Shown piece after piece: positions 22,295 through 34,787 of a DNA stretch of 64,000 nucleotides. A program made the position numbers and the translations under genes. Source of the stretch: Caenorhabditis elegans (taxonomy: Eukaryota; Nematoda; Chromadorea; Rhabditida; Rhabditidae); contig NC_003279.8 in NCBI RefSeq assembly GCF_000002985.6, positions 5,022,001 through 5,086,000 on the forward strand, written 5' to 3'. The stretch's first letter is position 1, and the number at the start of each line of letters is the position of its first letter. A model generated the notes under the pieces. That model was given only the letters and a program-made list of their open reading frames with translations. It made no database searches and was not told the origin of the DNA.

Positions 22295-23720
22295 TTATCC
22301 AGCAGTACAGAATCCGCAGGTAAGTGGACATTGGGTACGCATAAGGGAAATGTAAGCGGAGTTGGTACAAAAAGCACGACGATTTGGACAATCGGAAGTT
22401 CCTGTAGCGGCGTTGACTTGGTCGACACAAGTGGCTGAAGAGGTTTAAGTATCTTAGTTGTCGTATCACAAACAGTAGAATCAATCAGCTATAATTCTTC
22501 AGAAATAAAACTTACATGAAACAGTAGTAGAAGCTGATGACGTGGCAGAGATAGTTGAGCTTGATGTGCATCTTCCACAAGTTCTTGGGCATTGGGTGGT
22601 CATGATGTCATAGTAGACTGAGTTGTTGCAAAGAGAAGCACGAGCTGGGCAATCGGAAACTCCAGTTGTTGGATTGACACGATCAGCACAGGTGGCTGAA
22701 ATTTCCTCAGTTAGTGCAAACGAAAATATAAGAAAAGCTAAGGCAAACAAAGCAAGCATATTAGACAGAAGCAGGTAAAAAAAGCTACAGCTGATCAGCG
22801 AAGCAAGAGGCAACTGCCACCTACTGGAATAGCTAGAAGTACTATTTGTGGAGCATCTTCCACAAGTTACCGGACACTGGACTGTCATAAGATTGTAATA
22901 AGCTGCGTTATTACAAAGTGCGGCACGAGCCGGACAATCAGATCTCCCGGTGGATGGGTTAGAACGATCGGCACATGTGGTGCCTGGAAATTTAAATTGT
23001 TGTCCTCTGTTTCAAGAAATCTAACTCTAATTAAAGAATCACGTTCCAGTTTTCAGCGAACTTACTGGACGATGAAGTAGTCGAAGAAGAAGTGGAGCAT
23101 CTTCCGCAAGTTCTTGGGCATTGAGTGGTCATGAGTGTGTAGTAGTTGGAGTCGTTGCACAAAGCAGCACGAGCTGGACAATCGGAAACTCCGGTGGATG
23201 GATTAACACGATCAACACAGCTAGTAGAGCTTGTTGAAGTAGAATTACAGCGACCGCATGTTCTTGGGCACTGCTGGGTCATGACTGTGTAGTAGGTCGA
23301 GTCGTTGCAAAGGTAGGCAAGAGCTGAACAATCAGAGACTCCGGTAGATGGATTGACACGATCAGCACACGTTGTCGTGGAGGTAGAAGTTACTGTAACT
23401 GATGATGCAGTTGTGGTTACTGTAGATCCATCGGAATCGGTCACAACAGCAGCAGTGGTTGAAGTAACAGCGGCAGCAGCTAGAATTTCAAAGGTCGCTG
23501 TTGAAAGAATCTGTTTCACTTACTGGTAATAGGACAGCATTGACCAGCTGCCACGTCACAGACCTGTGTCTGGCACACAAGAATGCCACCGTCACACGCT
23601 GAAATAAAGTATTTATTCTAAATGCGATTACAGTTGTTACTTACGTCCTTCAGATTCAGAAGCTTCACAAGCAAATGCAACCGAGAATATGGCAAATGAA
23701 ATAATGAATTGACGGAACAT
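22295..23720 (-). CDS. Secreted protein with five ShK (ShKT) domains
   Basis: Exons in transcript order: 23720-23645, 23598-23524, 23479-23066, 22983-22825, 22695-22516, 22434-22295; product 347 residues. The signal peptide and Cys-rich second exon match the gene at 20195-21052 almost residue for residue. Exon 3 holds two ShK modules, and exons 4, 5 and 6 hold one each. The modules keep six cysteines and the CP.TCGRC ending, the last being CGFCTAG. Every intron is phase 1. The two extra modules are encoded by whole exons 4 and 5, which are absent from the sister gene. A secreted structural or defence role is possible, but nothing in the sequence decides it. Confidence 0.88.
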
Positions 23721-23752
23721 GATAGAATGATGGTTATAGTTCTGCAGCAGTT

Positions 23753-23761
23753 GCTTTTATA
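23753..23761 (-). promoter_or_regulatory. TATA box of the five-domain ShK gene
   Basis: TATAAAAGC on the minus strand, at the same distance from its ATG and in the same sequence context as the box of the sister gene. Confidence 0.55.
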
Positions 23762-23799
23762 TTGTGAGATACTGTCCATCTGTTCAAACAATTAACGTT

Positions 23800-24477
23800 G
23801 ACCATTGTGCTATAAGTCTTTGAAATTGAAATAATGTGATCAAGAAGTTTAGATACCGTTCGTGATGGAAGTTTATGACGAAATAGCTAAAAAGTATCGC
23901 TTGTGGCAAATGTTTCAACAAAAGAGTGCTGAAATTATTAAATTTAAATTACATATATTTTGACGTAGAATGTGTATCTCGGGTCTGCAGTGATCGATTT
24001 TTTGCTGAAAATGCCGTCAAAATAATTATGCAAATAACGGCTATTATGACAGTTTTACAAGCTTGCAAAAACCCCAGAATACAACTTTAGATTGTAGGAG
24101 TTGAGCTTAACTTTTTGAGATAATCTAGTAGAAAAATTGGATTTTCAAAAAGAGTCTGTAAGTAACGTTTCTTTGTAAGTTTTTCAAGTAAAAGTTTTTT
24201 AAAGTTTTATTTCTTGTCTATCTGTTTTTATCGCAATATTCCATATTTTACAGTGGCTATCCACGAGCTAAAGGCTGTTCAAACATTTCAGCTCTGTTTC
24301 AAAAATAACAAAATTTTCGCAGAACAATGCGCGCATTGTTTTTATATTGGTACAACCAACCGGCGTTTCGGATACTATTTGAACACATTTCTTCCCGACT
24401 CGCAGCGTTTTATTATAAATTAAAATGAATTGGACACATTATTACACAATTATTACTAATCGTGATGGCGAAACAAA
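23800..24477. other. Spacer between ShK genes
   Basis: No coding exon seen. ORFs here are AT-rich and have no splice-supported extension. Confidence 0.5.
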
Positions 24478-25990
24478 TTATCCGGATGTACAGAATCCGC
24501 AGGTTCTTGGACATTGAGCACGCATGACGGATTGGTAGGCTGAGTTGTTGCAAAGACCAATGTTGGATGCACAATCAGATCTTCCGGTGGCTGGGTTGAC
24601 TCTGTCGACACATGCTGGAAGATTTTCAAGATTGGTTTTAGAAAGTAACGAATGCTTGTGTTATTGTTGAAAATCTATGGCCGTACATTTTTTAGATAAT
24701 ACAGTAGATTGTTTTACCTTAGAATCGGATGTTTCAGATTTTTTTGGACAGTTGTTTTCTCTTTTTTTAAATAAACAAGTAGTTAGTTTCGTCTAAAGTT
24801 GGGGAAAGGTTGGCTGGTAGTTTTGAGTCATTAAAAACTCGGACTTTTTATTTGTGATATTTGGCCATGTTGCAATTAATATGAAAATATTTGTACAACT
24901 AAATTTTGCTTAAATTTAATACTAAATCAAGCTCCAACCGTTAAAATCAGTTTTAACACTTTTATAATTTTTCCCACTTACTTCCGGAAGAAACAGTTGC
25001 GCTGGATCTAGTGGTAGAAGATGAACCGGAACTTCCACAGAATCCACAAGTTCTTGGGCATTGAGTTCTCATCAGATCAATGTAGTTGGAATCATTACAG
25101 AAAGAACGCAGGCTTGCGCAGTCCGAAGTTCCCGTCTTTGGGTTCTTCAAGTCAGTGCATGTACCAGTTGTAGGTGTGCTAGAGAATGATGAGCATCTTC
25201 CGCAAGTCTTTGGACATTGTTGAGTCATGACGTCAAAGTAGTTGGCATCGTTGCAGAGAGCTCTTCTATTAGCACAATCAGAAGTTCCTGTAGCTGAATT
25301 GACACGATCAACGCATCCTGTTCCAGATGAAGTGCGGGAAGTGACAGTGGATCCACTACGGATAGTCGTGGCAACAGTCACAGTGGATCCCGAAGCGTCG
25401 GTGACAACGTTAGATGGAACCACAGTGGTGACTGAAAAGGGAAATTTAAAATTTACTGATTCCAGAGACTTACTGAGATCCGCATTGAGACAGCAACTTA
25501 AAAGAGTAAGATCACAAGTAGATCCAGTTTCACAAGGCAAACCAACATCGCATGCTGAAAAAATGTTTGGATTAAAGAATCGAATTTGAGCGCGAAAAAA
25601 GTGTTACTCGACCAATGACATTAAGGCGTGGTCAACGTCATTGATTGGTCAAAAGTTTCAAAAATCTAAAAATCTAAAATTGCGCCCTTCTGCTGGCTTT
25701 AATTTGAGAGTAAATTTCCCAGAAAAACTTTTGGAAGTGTTCAAATTTGAAGCCTGTGCGATAGTTTCTTTGTGAAGGGTCTTGAAGCGAGAGATGTCTC
25801 AACGAATAATCTCAAAGTGGAAAGCCAGTATGCTAATTAAGTCCCAATTACTGTATTGCTCGTATTACTGTAGGGGCAAATGATTATTAATTTTCAAGTA
25901 AAACATACGTGCAGTAATTCTGTCTGGGCTACACGTTTGCCCGAAAGCGACAGCCAAAAATGCTCCAACTAGGAAAATAGACTTATTCAT
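24478..25990 (-). CDS. Secreted protein with three ShK (ShKT) domains, divergent member
   Basis: Exons in transcript order: 25990-25909, 25554-25474, 25431-24982, 24614-24478; product 249 residues. The signal peptide is MNKSIFLVGAFLAVAFG. The second exon encodes a Cys-containing stretch (CDVGLPCETGSTC, then LLSCC) in the same place as in the two sister genes but with different sequence. The linker has repeated GSTVT blocks, and three six-cysteine ShK modules follow, ending CGFCTSG. Introns are all phase 1. It shares architecture and intron phases with its neighbours but not their near-identity, so it is an older duplicate. Confidence 0.88.
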
Positions 25991-26037
25991 TGTGTATCAA
26001 ACGAAATGATTTGATGATTTATCTCGATTTTCACCTC

Positions 26038-26046
26038 GTTTATATA
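26038..26046 (-). promoter_or_regulatory. TATA-like box of the divergent ShK gene
   Basis: TATATAAAC on the minus strand, 48 bases before ATG 25990. An AGATAA, a GATA-factor-type site, lies between them near 26019-26024. Confidence 0.4.
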
Positions 26047-28127
26047 GTACACCTTTTGTTTCCCTGCGTCTCCTGATTTGCACGGTCTTGTATGTGAAAA
26101 TCCGACAATCCGCAGGTGAGCAGATGCACAAACAGTAGCCATTCTGTAACATTCTGAAAATCCATTACAATGGACAATCGATCACTTGATGATCTATTTG
26201 AACAGGGTTTTGTATTGTTCTGGTTGTGGTGGACAACTGATTTTCTTTGTGACAATTGTGTTCGTTGAAATTTTCATTTGAACAATGAAAAATTTTAATT
26301 TTTTGCTCAAAATTTTCTAGTCACATTTGATAAGACTAAAAATTTGTGCTAAGTTTAAATGTATGTACTAATGATTTCACTGATAAAACAAGAAGCAAAG
26401 AATACGGTTTAATTGAAAATTTCCAATACAATTTTTTTCAGTAATGCAACAAAAACTTAAGTTCTCTCGTATCTCGTATTCAATGCTAGCATGTATGTTC
26501 GGACAAAATGTTTTTTTTTAACCTGTTCTTCTCTGTACATTTTAGGATATGCAATTTGATGCACTTTATTTTCTATATCAAACGGAGAAGTATGTAAAAT
26601 TCGAAACTTCTCGCAACCACTGCAAATGAGTTAGTCGCGAGACCCATTCAAAAAATCACTTAACGTGAACAACCAAATTTAAAAAATTACGATAGGCACC
26701 AATACCTGCCCGTCTTTGAAGCAACCTACGCCTGCTTTGAAAACATTGTTCATAATTTATTTCATAATAAATTGCGGAACTCATAAAGGGGGACAACGAA
26801 AAACTTCACTACCGCTCAAAATATATAGTTCAGAAAGTCCTTAAAAAAACCTTGTTGGAATGTTAATCTGCCTTCTAACCCGCTTTATTCCGCATTTACG
26901 GGCTCCGTGAGTTCTTTGATGGGGTGAATTGAGAAGACCATCAGCTGATAACAATTTCACGATTTTTGGACAAGTTTTATGAATTTGTAGAGTGCCGTTA
27001 CGAGCGCACGTTTTCAGAGTTACGAGGTCAATAATGACACGTTTTATGAGAAATTGTAGAAACGGCGATTATAATTGCAAGAAGAAGTCAGAGAATTAAA
27101 TTTTAACTTATCAAAAAAGGGGAGCAATTGAAAATTAGTTGTTCATATCCAAGTTTGTGTAGCTTCGCAATCCCTTGAGCATGTCATTTCTAAAATTTCT
27201 AAAAATAATGAATTCTCTGAAAATCTTTAAAGTTGTTTACAGAATTTAGAATTTCTCATTCACTTTTTTTAACTTCTAGCTTTTAATATTCTATTTTCAA
27301 AAAAAACTGAATTCTCTCGTTGTCTGGATAAGAAATAAGAAACGGAAAAAAAACGTAAGAACGGAACGGTTTATTTTACATTGTTTGTCTATCAACACAG
27401 TTACAAACTCTAACATAGCACAAAACCTATAAAAAATCGATGAAAATGTCATTCCAATAAGGTCAACGTCACATTTACAATGTTGGTTTACGATCAGAGT
27501 ACACTCCTATTTTTATCATAACTTCCCATCTTTTCTTCATTTTTTGTTTCTTTTTTTCTTATAATTCTGAACATTTTTGGATGATCGGTTGGTCTTTTTA
27601 TTTAATCATTCATTGTGGGAATTCTGTGGGAATTTTGTTACATTCTATTTGTAATTTGAGTATATAATTGACAATTGTTAATTTTAGAGGAACTATGGAA
27701 TCGATAAATTGTTTAAGATTTTCTCTAAAACTTGTCTTCTAAATCTGAATTTTTTGATTTTTTTTCCTCTCCACAAAATGCATATGGTAGGAATGTTCAA
27801 CTAATCTATTACAGTTTTTGTGTTTGCTATTCCAATTATTTTAGTGTCACAAACGAGTCTTGCTCGTCCTTGTCATTTCATTTGCACATACACGTACACA
27901 ATCAAAAATATTAATTCCTAAACTTTTTTCGCTCACTTCGTTCCCAATTTTATTGTTCGACGAAAGAAGAATGTCATCTTCTCTTGTTTTAATGATAAAG
28001 AATTTATTTGTGGCTGATAAAAAAGAATAAAACACCCCCACTTTCTTTGGAGAAGAGAAAGAGCACAAAACCCGCGACCTCTCTGTTAACCGGAGCACAC
28101 ATTTTCGGTTGCAATTCGACTTTTCAG
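26047..28127. other. Shared upstream region of the divergent ShK gene and the monooxygenase gene
   Basis: These two genes point away from each other and their promoters should lie in this stretch. I see no coding exon. About 26693-26740 has a small cluster of CCTGCC/CCTACGCCTGC words that recurs elsewhere in the window. Confidence 0.45.
28121..28127 (+). promoter_or_regulatory. Trans-splice acceptor at the monooxygenase start
   Basis: TTTTCAG immediately before ATG 28128, the consensus for SL1 addition. It leaves no 5' UTR apart from the leader and fixes the start codon. Confidence 0.6.
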
Positions 28128-30471
28128 ATGCCTAAACGTGTTTGTGTCATTGGAGCAGGAGCTGCTGGGCTGGCTGCAGCAAAGCATTCGTTGGCTCAGG
28201 GACTTGAGGTGGGACTTTCTAAGACGATAGTTAATGTATAATCTTGTAATCGTTTAATCCTTGGAAAAAGCGGGATTTTTTTTTCAGAAAATTGCTCATT
28301 TTAAGGTGTGTAAGCTGTGATGTAAACTGTTATTACAATGGTAAACTTCACGAAAAGTGATTTGATTCGTATTATGTGTGCAATTCTAGACACGTTGGAG
28401 CCAGCCATTTTTTTTTCAAAAAATTGTTAACCTATCACTGAGACTTGCTGTATTTTTGCAGGTAGAAGTATTTGAGCAAACTGGAAATGTCGGAGGAACA
28501 TGGGTCTATTCAAAACAAACAGGCTCTCATTCCAGTATGTATCAAAATATGACGTAAGTTTTATGTTTTGGTGGATTTTTTGAGATCTATTTCTGTGTGG
28601 CCTGTTTTTATTCGATTTCTTGGCCATGTGGAGATCGGATAACCGACATCTTTGGGTCCGATAATCAAGGTTGTGCATATTCATTGATTTCAATGAAATA
28701 TTTGTGAATTTTCTATAGTATGCTTTTTTGCAGAACAAATCTTCCAAAAGAAGTAATGCAATTCCGTGGAGTACCATTCCGTAATGAGCTTCCATCATTC
28801 CTTACCCACGAAAACGTTCGAGAATATCTTCAAGAATTCTCTCAAGGAATGCCAATTCATTTCAATCAAACAGTGGAGAATGTTGAACGAATTGATGACA
28901 AATGGAAGGTATGCAAGATTATATAATTTCATTTCTTGAAAATACAATGTTATAGGTGACCACACATCATGGAGCTGGTATTGATGAACACTTTTTCGAT
29001 ATCGTATTTGTATGTAATGGACATTATTTTGCACCAAACAATCCTTATGAAGAGTCCGCTTTCGAAGGTAATACTTATTTTATAGACTAACTGTTGAAAA
29101 TATTTTTTAAAAATGTCAACTTAAACTACGTGCAGATCCCTCGTGTCCATGATAGTATTGCACTCACCCAATTTTTTTTTGCGACACATAGTGCAATAAT
29201 TGAAATTTACTTTTTGATTACCGATTTCCTCTAGAGGATTTCTTTGAAGCTTACGAGTTTTTTTTTCTGAATAGTCAATTATTTATTTTTAATAACTCAT
29301 TTAAAAAAAATCGCTATCATGAACCCGTGTAGAATATAATTTTAGGATCTTTCATCCACAGTCATGATTATCGGCATTCCAAAGACTATATCGATAAGGA
29401 GGTTATTGTGATTGGAGCTGGGCCTTCTGGTATTGATATTTCACTTCAACTATCTGAAACTGCCAAGAAAATCACCCTGATCAGCAAAAAAGCCACGTAT
29501 CCAACACTTCCTGATAATATCACTCAAATCAGTCAACACGTGAAACAAGTAGTACCTGAAGGGTGTGAAACTGATGATGGAACTCTTATTACTGCCGATG
29601 CTATCATTGTTTGTACCGGATATTTTTATAAGGTAGTTGATTTTATGCGTTTGTTCAAAGTATAGGAAAGTGATAAACAGTTGTTATTTTTCTTAATTAA
29701 TAACTTTGGAAATAGTAACTCACCAGACAACCTAAATTTATTTTTACAGTACCCATTCCTCAGTGACAATATACTTCGGGTAAAAGAAAACAATCAACTG
29801 GTATCACCAATATTCGAACATGTTGTTCATGCAGAATACCCGAATAGTTTATATTTTATTGGTGAGAAAAGTTCAGACAATCAGTTTAAAAATTTTATAA
29901 TTTTCAGGTCTCAATCTTGTCACAATTACGTTTCCACTATTTGAATATCAAGTAAAGATGGCACTGTCATTTGCAACGGGTCGAGCGCCAATCCCAGATC
30001 GGAAAATGTTGATTGATTACGAGAAAAATCAAATTGAGTAAGTCTTTTATAAAATTGTTAGGCTTTTATCATCCAATCCGGATATACTATAATATATAGT
30101 ACGGGCGAAAAATTGATAATATTTCGATATAAAAGTTTCTGAAAGTGCGACAGAAAGTTGACAAGAGGACCACACTTGTCTCGCAGGGTAATTTTCAAAC
30201 AATAAGTTGTGTAATGCAACTTTAAACTTTCAGACATCAAAAGTCTCGTGGCCTCGCTGTTCGGTTCTATCATCTTCTGCAATCAGAGCAATGGGAATAT
30301 TTGGCACGAATCGCGAAGCTTGGTAACTTTGACGAGTGGCCTTATATGAAAACAATTGAAAATATCACGACATATCTTCAAGAAAAACGGAAAAGCAATG
30401 TTATCGAGTACAAGAATATCAATTTCAAGTTAAGTGAAGATGGAATGGATTATGAAGTTGTTAAATGTTGA
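28128..30471 (+). CDS. Flavin-containing monooxygenase, short form
   Basis: Eight exons: 28128-28208, 28462-28553, 28734-28908, 28956-29067, 29346-29632, 29750-29861, 29908-30037, 30234-30471; 408 residues. Flavin-containing monooxygenases use FAD, NADPH and O2 to oxygenate soft nucleophiles (N or S) of xenobiotics and metabolites. The FAD-binding GAGAAG is at residues 9-14, the EVFEQTGNVGGTW segment follows, the FMO signature FxGxxxHxxxY is F152-Y162, and the NADPH-binding GAGPSG is at 177-182. A CTGYFYK block follows. It lacks the C-terminal hydrophobic anchor of the 530-residue animal microsomal FMOs and resembles the shorter yeast and plant-type forms, so it is probably soluble. A perfect TTTTCAG sits directly against the ATG, indicating spliced-leader trans-splicing. 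I recall it as C46H11.2, not one of the named fmo-1 to fmo-5 genes. Confidence 0.93.
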
Positions 30472-30505
30472 AGTTTGAATTTTGAAACTATTGTTGAAAT
30501 TTGTG

Positions 30506-30511
30506 AATAAA
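30506..30511 (+). terminator. poly(A) signal of the monooxygenase gene
   Basis: AATAAA 35 bases after the TGA. The next gene is convergent and ends at 30706. Confidence 0.65.
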
Positions 30512-30705
30512 CTATTTTAAGAGATACTGTCAGTGTGGAAGTTTTATTATTGAAAAATATACATGAGATCTTTTTTTTAACATGGAAAACAATTTAAGTC
30601 AGCGGGAGGTTTGTAAGTATACACGTGAAAAATGTTAGAAAGCATTACAAAAAGTATTTAAAATCTAATATTTCTAATTCTAGAACACTGAACAGCCTTG
30701 GATTT

Positions 30706-32883
30706 TCAATATCGATCAGCTTCCCATACTTCAAACTCAAAACTTCTTGGCGAATATCTAGCCGATCCGATTTTTTCTTTAATATTCACTACATTATCGT
30801 AGAGGGCATTTGCTTCAACCAAGTGATCTGTTAGCTCACTCCACTGATTATGAGGGCAATATATTCCAAATTGACTGCATGATGGACTAATCATTATTGA
30901 TTTGTAATTGATTATTCCATTTTTCCAGTTCTGAAAATTCAAAAATGGTTTTTTTAACAACTTCGGAACAATAATGAAAAGTGGAAAAAAGCCGATCTGA
31001 TATTTTTAAGTTAATTTATTCAATATATAGAAGTTAATGTGAACTCTTCTAGTGGTAGGAATTTTGGAAAAAGGAAACTTTTTTCGCTCAACTCGATAAA
31101 CATAAAAAATCAAGATATTTTTTTGAAAAAAATTCCCGGAAACGCCAATCATTTTTTAAGCCAGATTCAAAAACATTCGAAGATCAAGTTTAGAATTTTC
31201 AATAACTATTTTTTTATTTAAAAAAAAATCTTAAATTTCAGATCAACTTTTTCTAGCGCAAAGTGTTCATATTCAGCTAAAAGTTTCAGTGCTATTGACC
31301 AGTGCTCTTCCTGATCACTTTTAAAAAAATTAATCTCTCATTTTTTCACTCACATTAATTATTTTCCTCACATGCTTCAATTTAATATCCTTATCAATTG
31401 TATCAGCTGCCACTTCTGATATATTTGATTCGATCAATTGATCCAAATCCAATGGCACTCCATACATCCGGAGCTCTTCTAGCTGCGGAAATTTCTGTAA
31501 TATGTGAAATTTTTTTCTGAAATTTGCACCAATCCCCATACCTTTAAATCGAAAAATCCTTTGTTATAGGTATTCTGTGCTGGTTTGAAAAGCGTCAAAT
31601 GTTTTGGACGGAATTTTTCAGCGAGCTTCAGATATTCAATTTCATCCGATATTCCAACATTTTCGATTTCGCCTTTGTAGGAAGAGAAAAGCGGAGCCAG
31701 GCCTTGCTGAAATTATAGAGCATATATTTTTGGAGTAGTGAAAGCAGTGACATGTTTGTTTCAGCAAAAAAGATGAAAGTTTATCATAGGTTTATTTTAA
31801 TAAATTTTTTTGGTCATTTTTTTTCTATTCTTAATTGTCGATTTTCATTTGGTTTTTTACATCATTTTACTATTAATGCTCACTTAAAAATACTTACAAC
31901 TCCGAGATGAATCTTTTTGAATTGATATCTTGCCAAAATCCATTTCAAAACTTTTTCCAAATAATCTCTCGACGACAAATGCACGGATTTTGTAGTTGTT
32001 GTTTGTGTGTTGCCATCATAATGTCGATGAACCACTGTCCGAACTCCACTTTGCAATTTCAACGTCCAATCGACAACCATATTATCGTCCATTTCAACAC
32101 GAATTGTGTAAAACTCAGAAAGAAATGAAACGTTCTGACAATCGTTCACTCTATCACCTACACCAACTGATACTTGTCCTTTGATAGACAAAGCTTGTCC
32201 TTCCTTCAGGTGCTGCTTAAAATGACTCCGAAATCTTAAGTTTACTTCAGAAAGAGCTCGGCAAGTTGACCACTGGAGAAATGGCGCCAAATGTTGGAGA
32301 ACTACATCAGGGAGATTTCCCAAAGAGTTTGATGCCATCTGTAATTAATAGGTAATTTAAATTTTCTAGAAAAAAATCCATCAGTTTTTTTTTTCAATTT
32401 CCAGATTTGAAGAAATTGTAAAGCTACCAACTGGAATTTTTCAATTTTTTTTGGTATGTTTTCAAAGAAAATTGAAAATCTTCTTTTTTTTGAAGTTTTC
32501 GTAAAATTCCCACAACACTATTAAATTAACACAATTGTTTTTATTTTAACTATAAAATAAAACTTTTAAAAACATAGAGAACGGACCAAAAATTACTTCT
32601 ACATAAAAGGTTGTTAATTTTTTTAATCAAAAAAATTTAATTTCTAAAAATTTATGAAAAAAAGCTTTAATTTTTTTAAAAATATCCTGACAAATATCGG
32701 GATACCGACTCTCATAATTTTTGTTTTTTAATCTAAAAATCTAAATCATCTTATTAAAAAAGTTACGTCAACAAAAAAAATTTACTTAACTGTAAGTATA
32801 ATTAAAAAACATTTTCTTACCTCAATTTCCTCTCCATATTCATCTTGATCTGTGTCAATTTGTGAAAGTGAATCTGTTGTCAT
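30706..32883 (-). CDS. F-box-like protein, divergent
   Basis: Exons in transcript order: 32883-32821, 32338-31898, 31706-31542, 31494-31354, 31310-31248, 30930-30706. All junctions are phase 0, giving 365 residues. After an acidic start (MTTDSLSQIDTDQDEYGEE), residues about 25-60 read LGNLPDVVLQHLAPFLQW then CRALSEVNLRFRSHF, which fits an F-box. F-box proteins link substrates to SKP1-cullin ubiquitin ligases, and nematodes have hundreds. The rest shows alternating strands and LEEL-type helices but no named domain. The donor of the fifth exon (AAA then gttgat) is weak, so the 3' third is less certain. An acceptor adjoins ATG 32338, so a start there, 21 codons later, is also possible. Confidence 0.65.
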
Positions 32884-34787
32884 TTTTGAATGTTAAATAA
32901 GATTGAGATGCAATCGTTTATGACGGTGATAATAATGATGCTAATATGATATTCACACTGAAAGATGCAATAAACCAACCTGACCTACGATCACCTGAAA
33001 AAATCTAATTTGATTAATAGTAAGAAACACTGAACCAGAATTATTTTAAAAGGAAAGTAGAGAAATTTTGAAACTTTGTAATAATTTTAATCTATATAAT
33101 GTAAACTAATTGTCTCTGCTTTCTCGCAAGTATAAAAATTACGAGCCATGTATTATTTGAAAGCTTGGTCTGATCTCCTGTCAATCATAAAAATTAAATG
33201 GTCCGTTTAAAATTTCTATGGGGTTAGAAAATCCCCTGTAAGCTTTTAAGCCAATTTTTTAATTTCGAAATTTTCTTACAATTTTCGATAAAAAATATTC
33301 TTCAGAATCTAGAAAGCTTTGTAGTATCTACGGGTTTCACTGTCTAAATCATGTAAAAACACATTTATTTCCAATAAATTTCGGACTTGTTACTTTGTTG
33401 TACTAATCAAACGATGAATGAAGAACATAAAAGAAACGGGGGAGTACTTGACAGAAAGTGAACAGGGATTAAGCGGGCAGGAGGAGCACACCGCTTTTGA
33501 GAACAAATTAGTGAGCATTCTTGACAAGTGAAATACAATAAGAGACGCAGATATTATATCCGAAATGCTTCATTTTTCCGTATTTTCGCGCATAAATTTT
33601 TGGGGGAAATTGGGTGAAGGAGGGTAGATGCATATTTTAGGGCCGTAGTTTTAGTTATGTATACAAATACTTTTGAAGATGGAAAATGATTCATGAGGTG
33701 GCAGGGGACGGAACAAAAAGAAGCTTTCATGAAAAAAAAAAGATGGATGAATCATATCAGAGAAATGGAAGAACAAATTTAGAACATGTACCTCGCCTTG
33801 TATGAGCTATAATTTTTCAGTTTTTATTATGCCCCTTTTGAATTCAAGAAAAGTCCAAAGGTTAAACATCCCTTATACTAACAAGGTTACTAAGGATGCA
33901 AATTTAAATTTAGAACAAAAAAATTTGAATCTTTGAAAAATTGAATAAATTTCAGAAATTGGGAAAGTTATTTATATTTATTTCAGCCTCAACAAATAAA
34001 ACTTGTTTACAAATTGATAATGAAATTACAAATAACTGATTAAAAATCAAAAAATAACAAACAAAACGAAATTTGATTAAAAAAAAATAATCAAAGAGCA
34101 TTACGGCAATTTTGGAAGCTATCAAAGAGATTACAATTATTAGGTCGGCAAAACATTTTTGACGTTTTTTTGTCTACGTTTTCTTTTAAATTTCACGTGG
34201 GACTTATAGGTCAGCAATTTTGACAAGCTTTTTCAGTAATTCGTTTAAGTCTAAAACAATGTTTGCAATACTTTGATTAGATTTTAGAGTTTATTCTTAA
34301 TAACTAAAATATGTTGATACATATCTGAAACAATCAAGTTTTGTATGTAGGGTTAAAAAAAGTCACAGCTCGATTGGGCTGCACCATGAAATTTTATAGA
34401 GAACAAAAACCAAAAAATGAGTCGAATTTTTCAAATTCTATTTTTCTTGAAATCTTTTACTAAAAACATCGAAACAGTTTAGCCATGCAAGTTCATTTTT
34501 GAAAGTGTTTTAGTTTCAGACTTCAAATAAATGCCATGCTGCCCAGTTCACCGAAATATAGAGAAATGAATACAAAGTGTACCTACTCAACTAGAACTAA
34601 GTATCTTATTATACTGTTGTTGTGGTGTTTTCTTTTTACAAAGTCACTTTCACCAGTTTTCGAGATCGCTTTTTAAAGAAGTATGATACTTTAAAGTATT
34701 TTTAACTATTTTATCAATTTATGGTATTATATGTTCCACTTAAAAATGAAAAAAAAAAAAACGAAACTGATTCCCGAAAATAATCAA
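32884..34787. other. Non-coding region upstream of the F-box-like gene
   Basis: AT-rich, with no coding exon recognised on either strand. About 33420-33730 is G/A-rich on the plus strand. Confidence 0.45.

Noticed and set aside
26040..26255. Minus-strand ORF containing HLLTCGLSD, resembling the end of an ShK module
   Set aside because: Only a few residues match, and the other cysteines of an ShK domain are missing. It overlaps the promoter of the divergent ShK gene.
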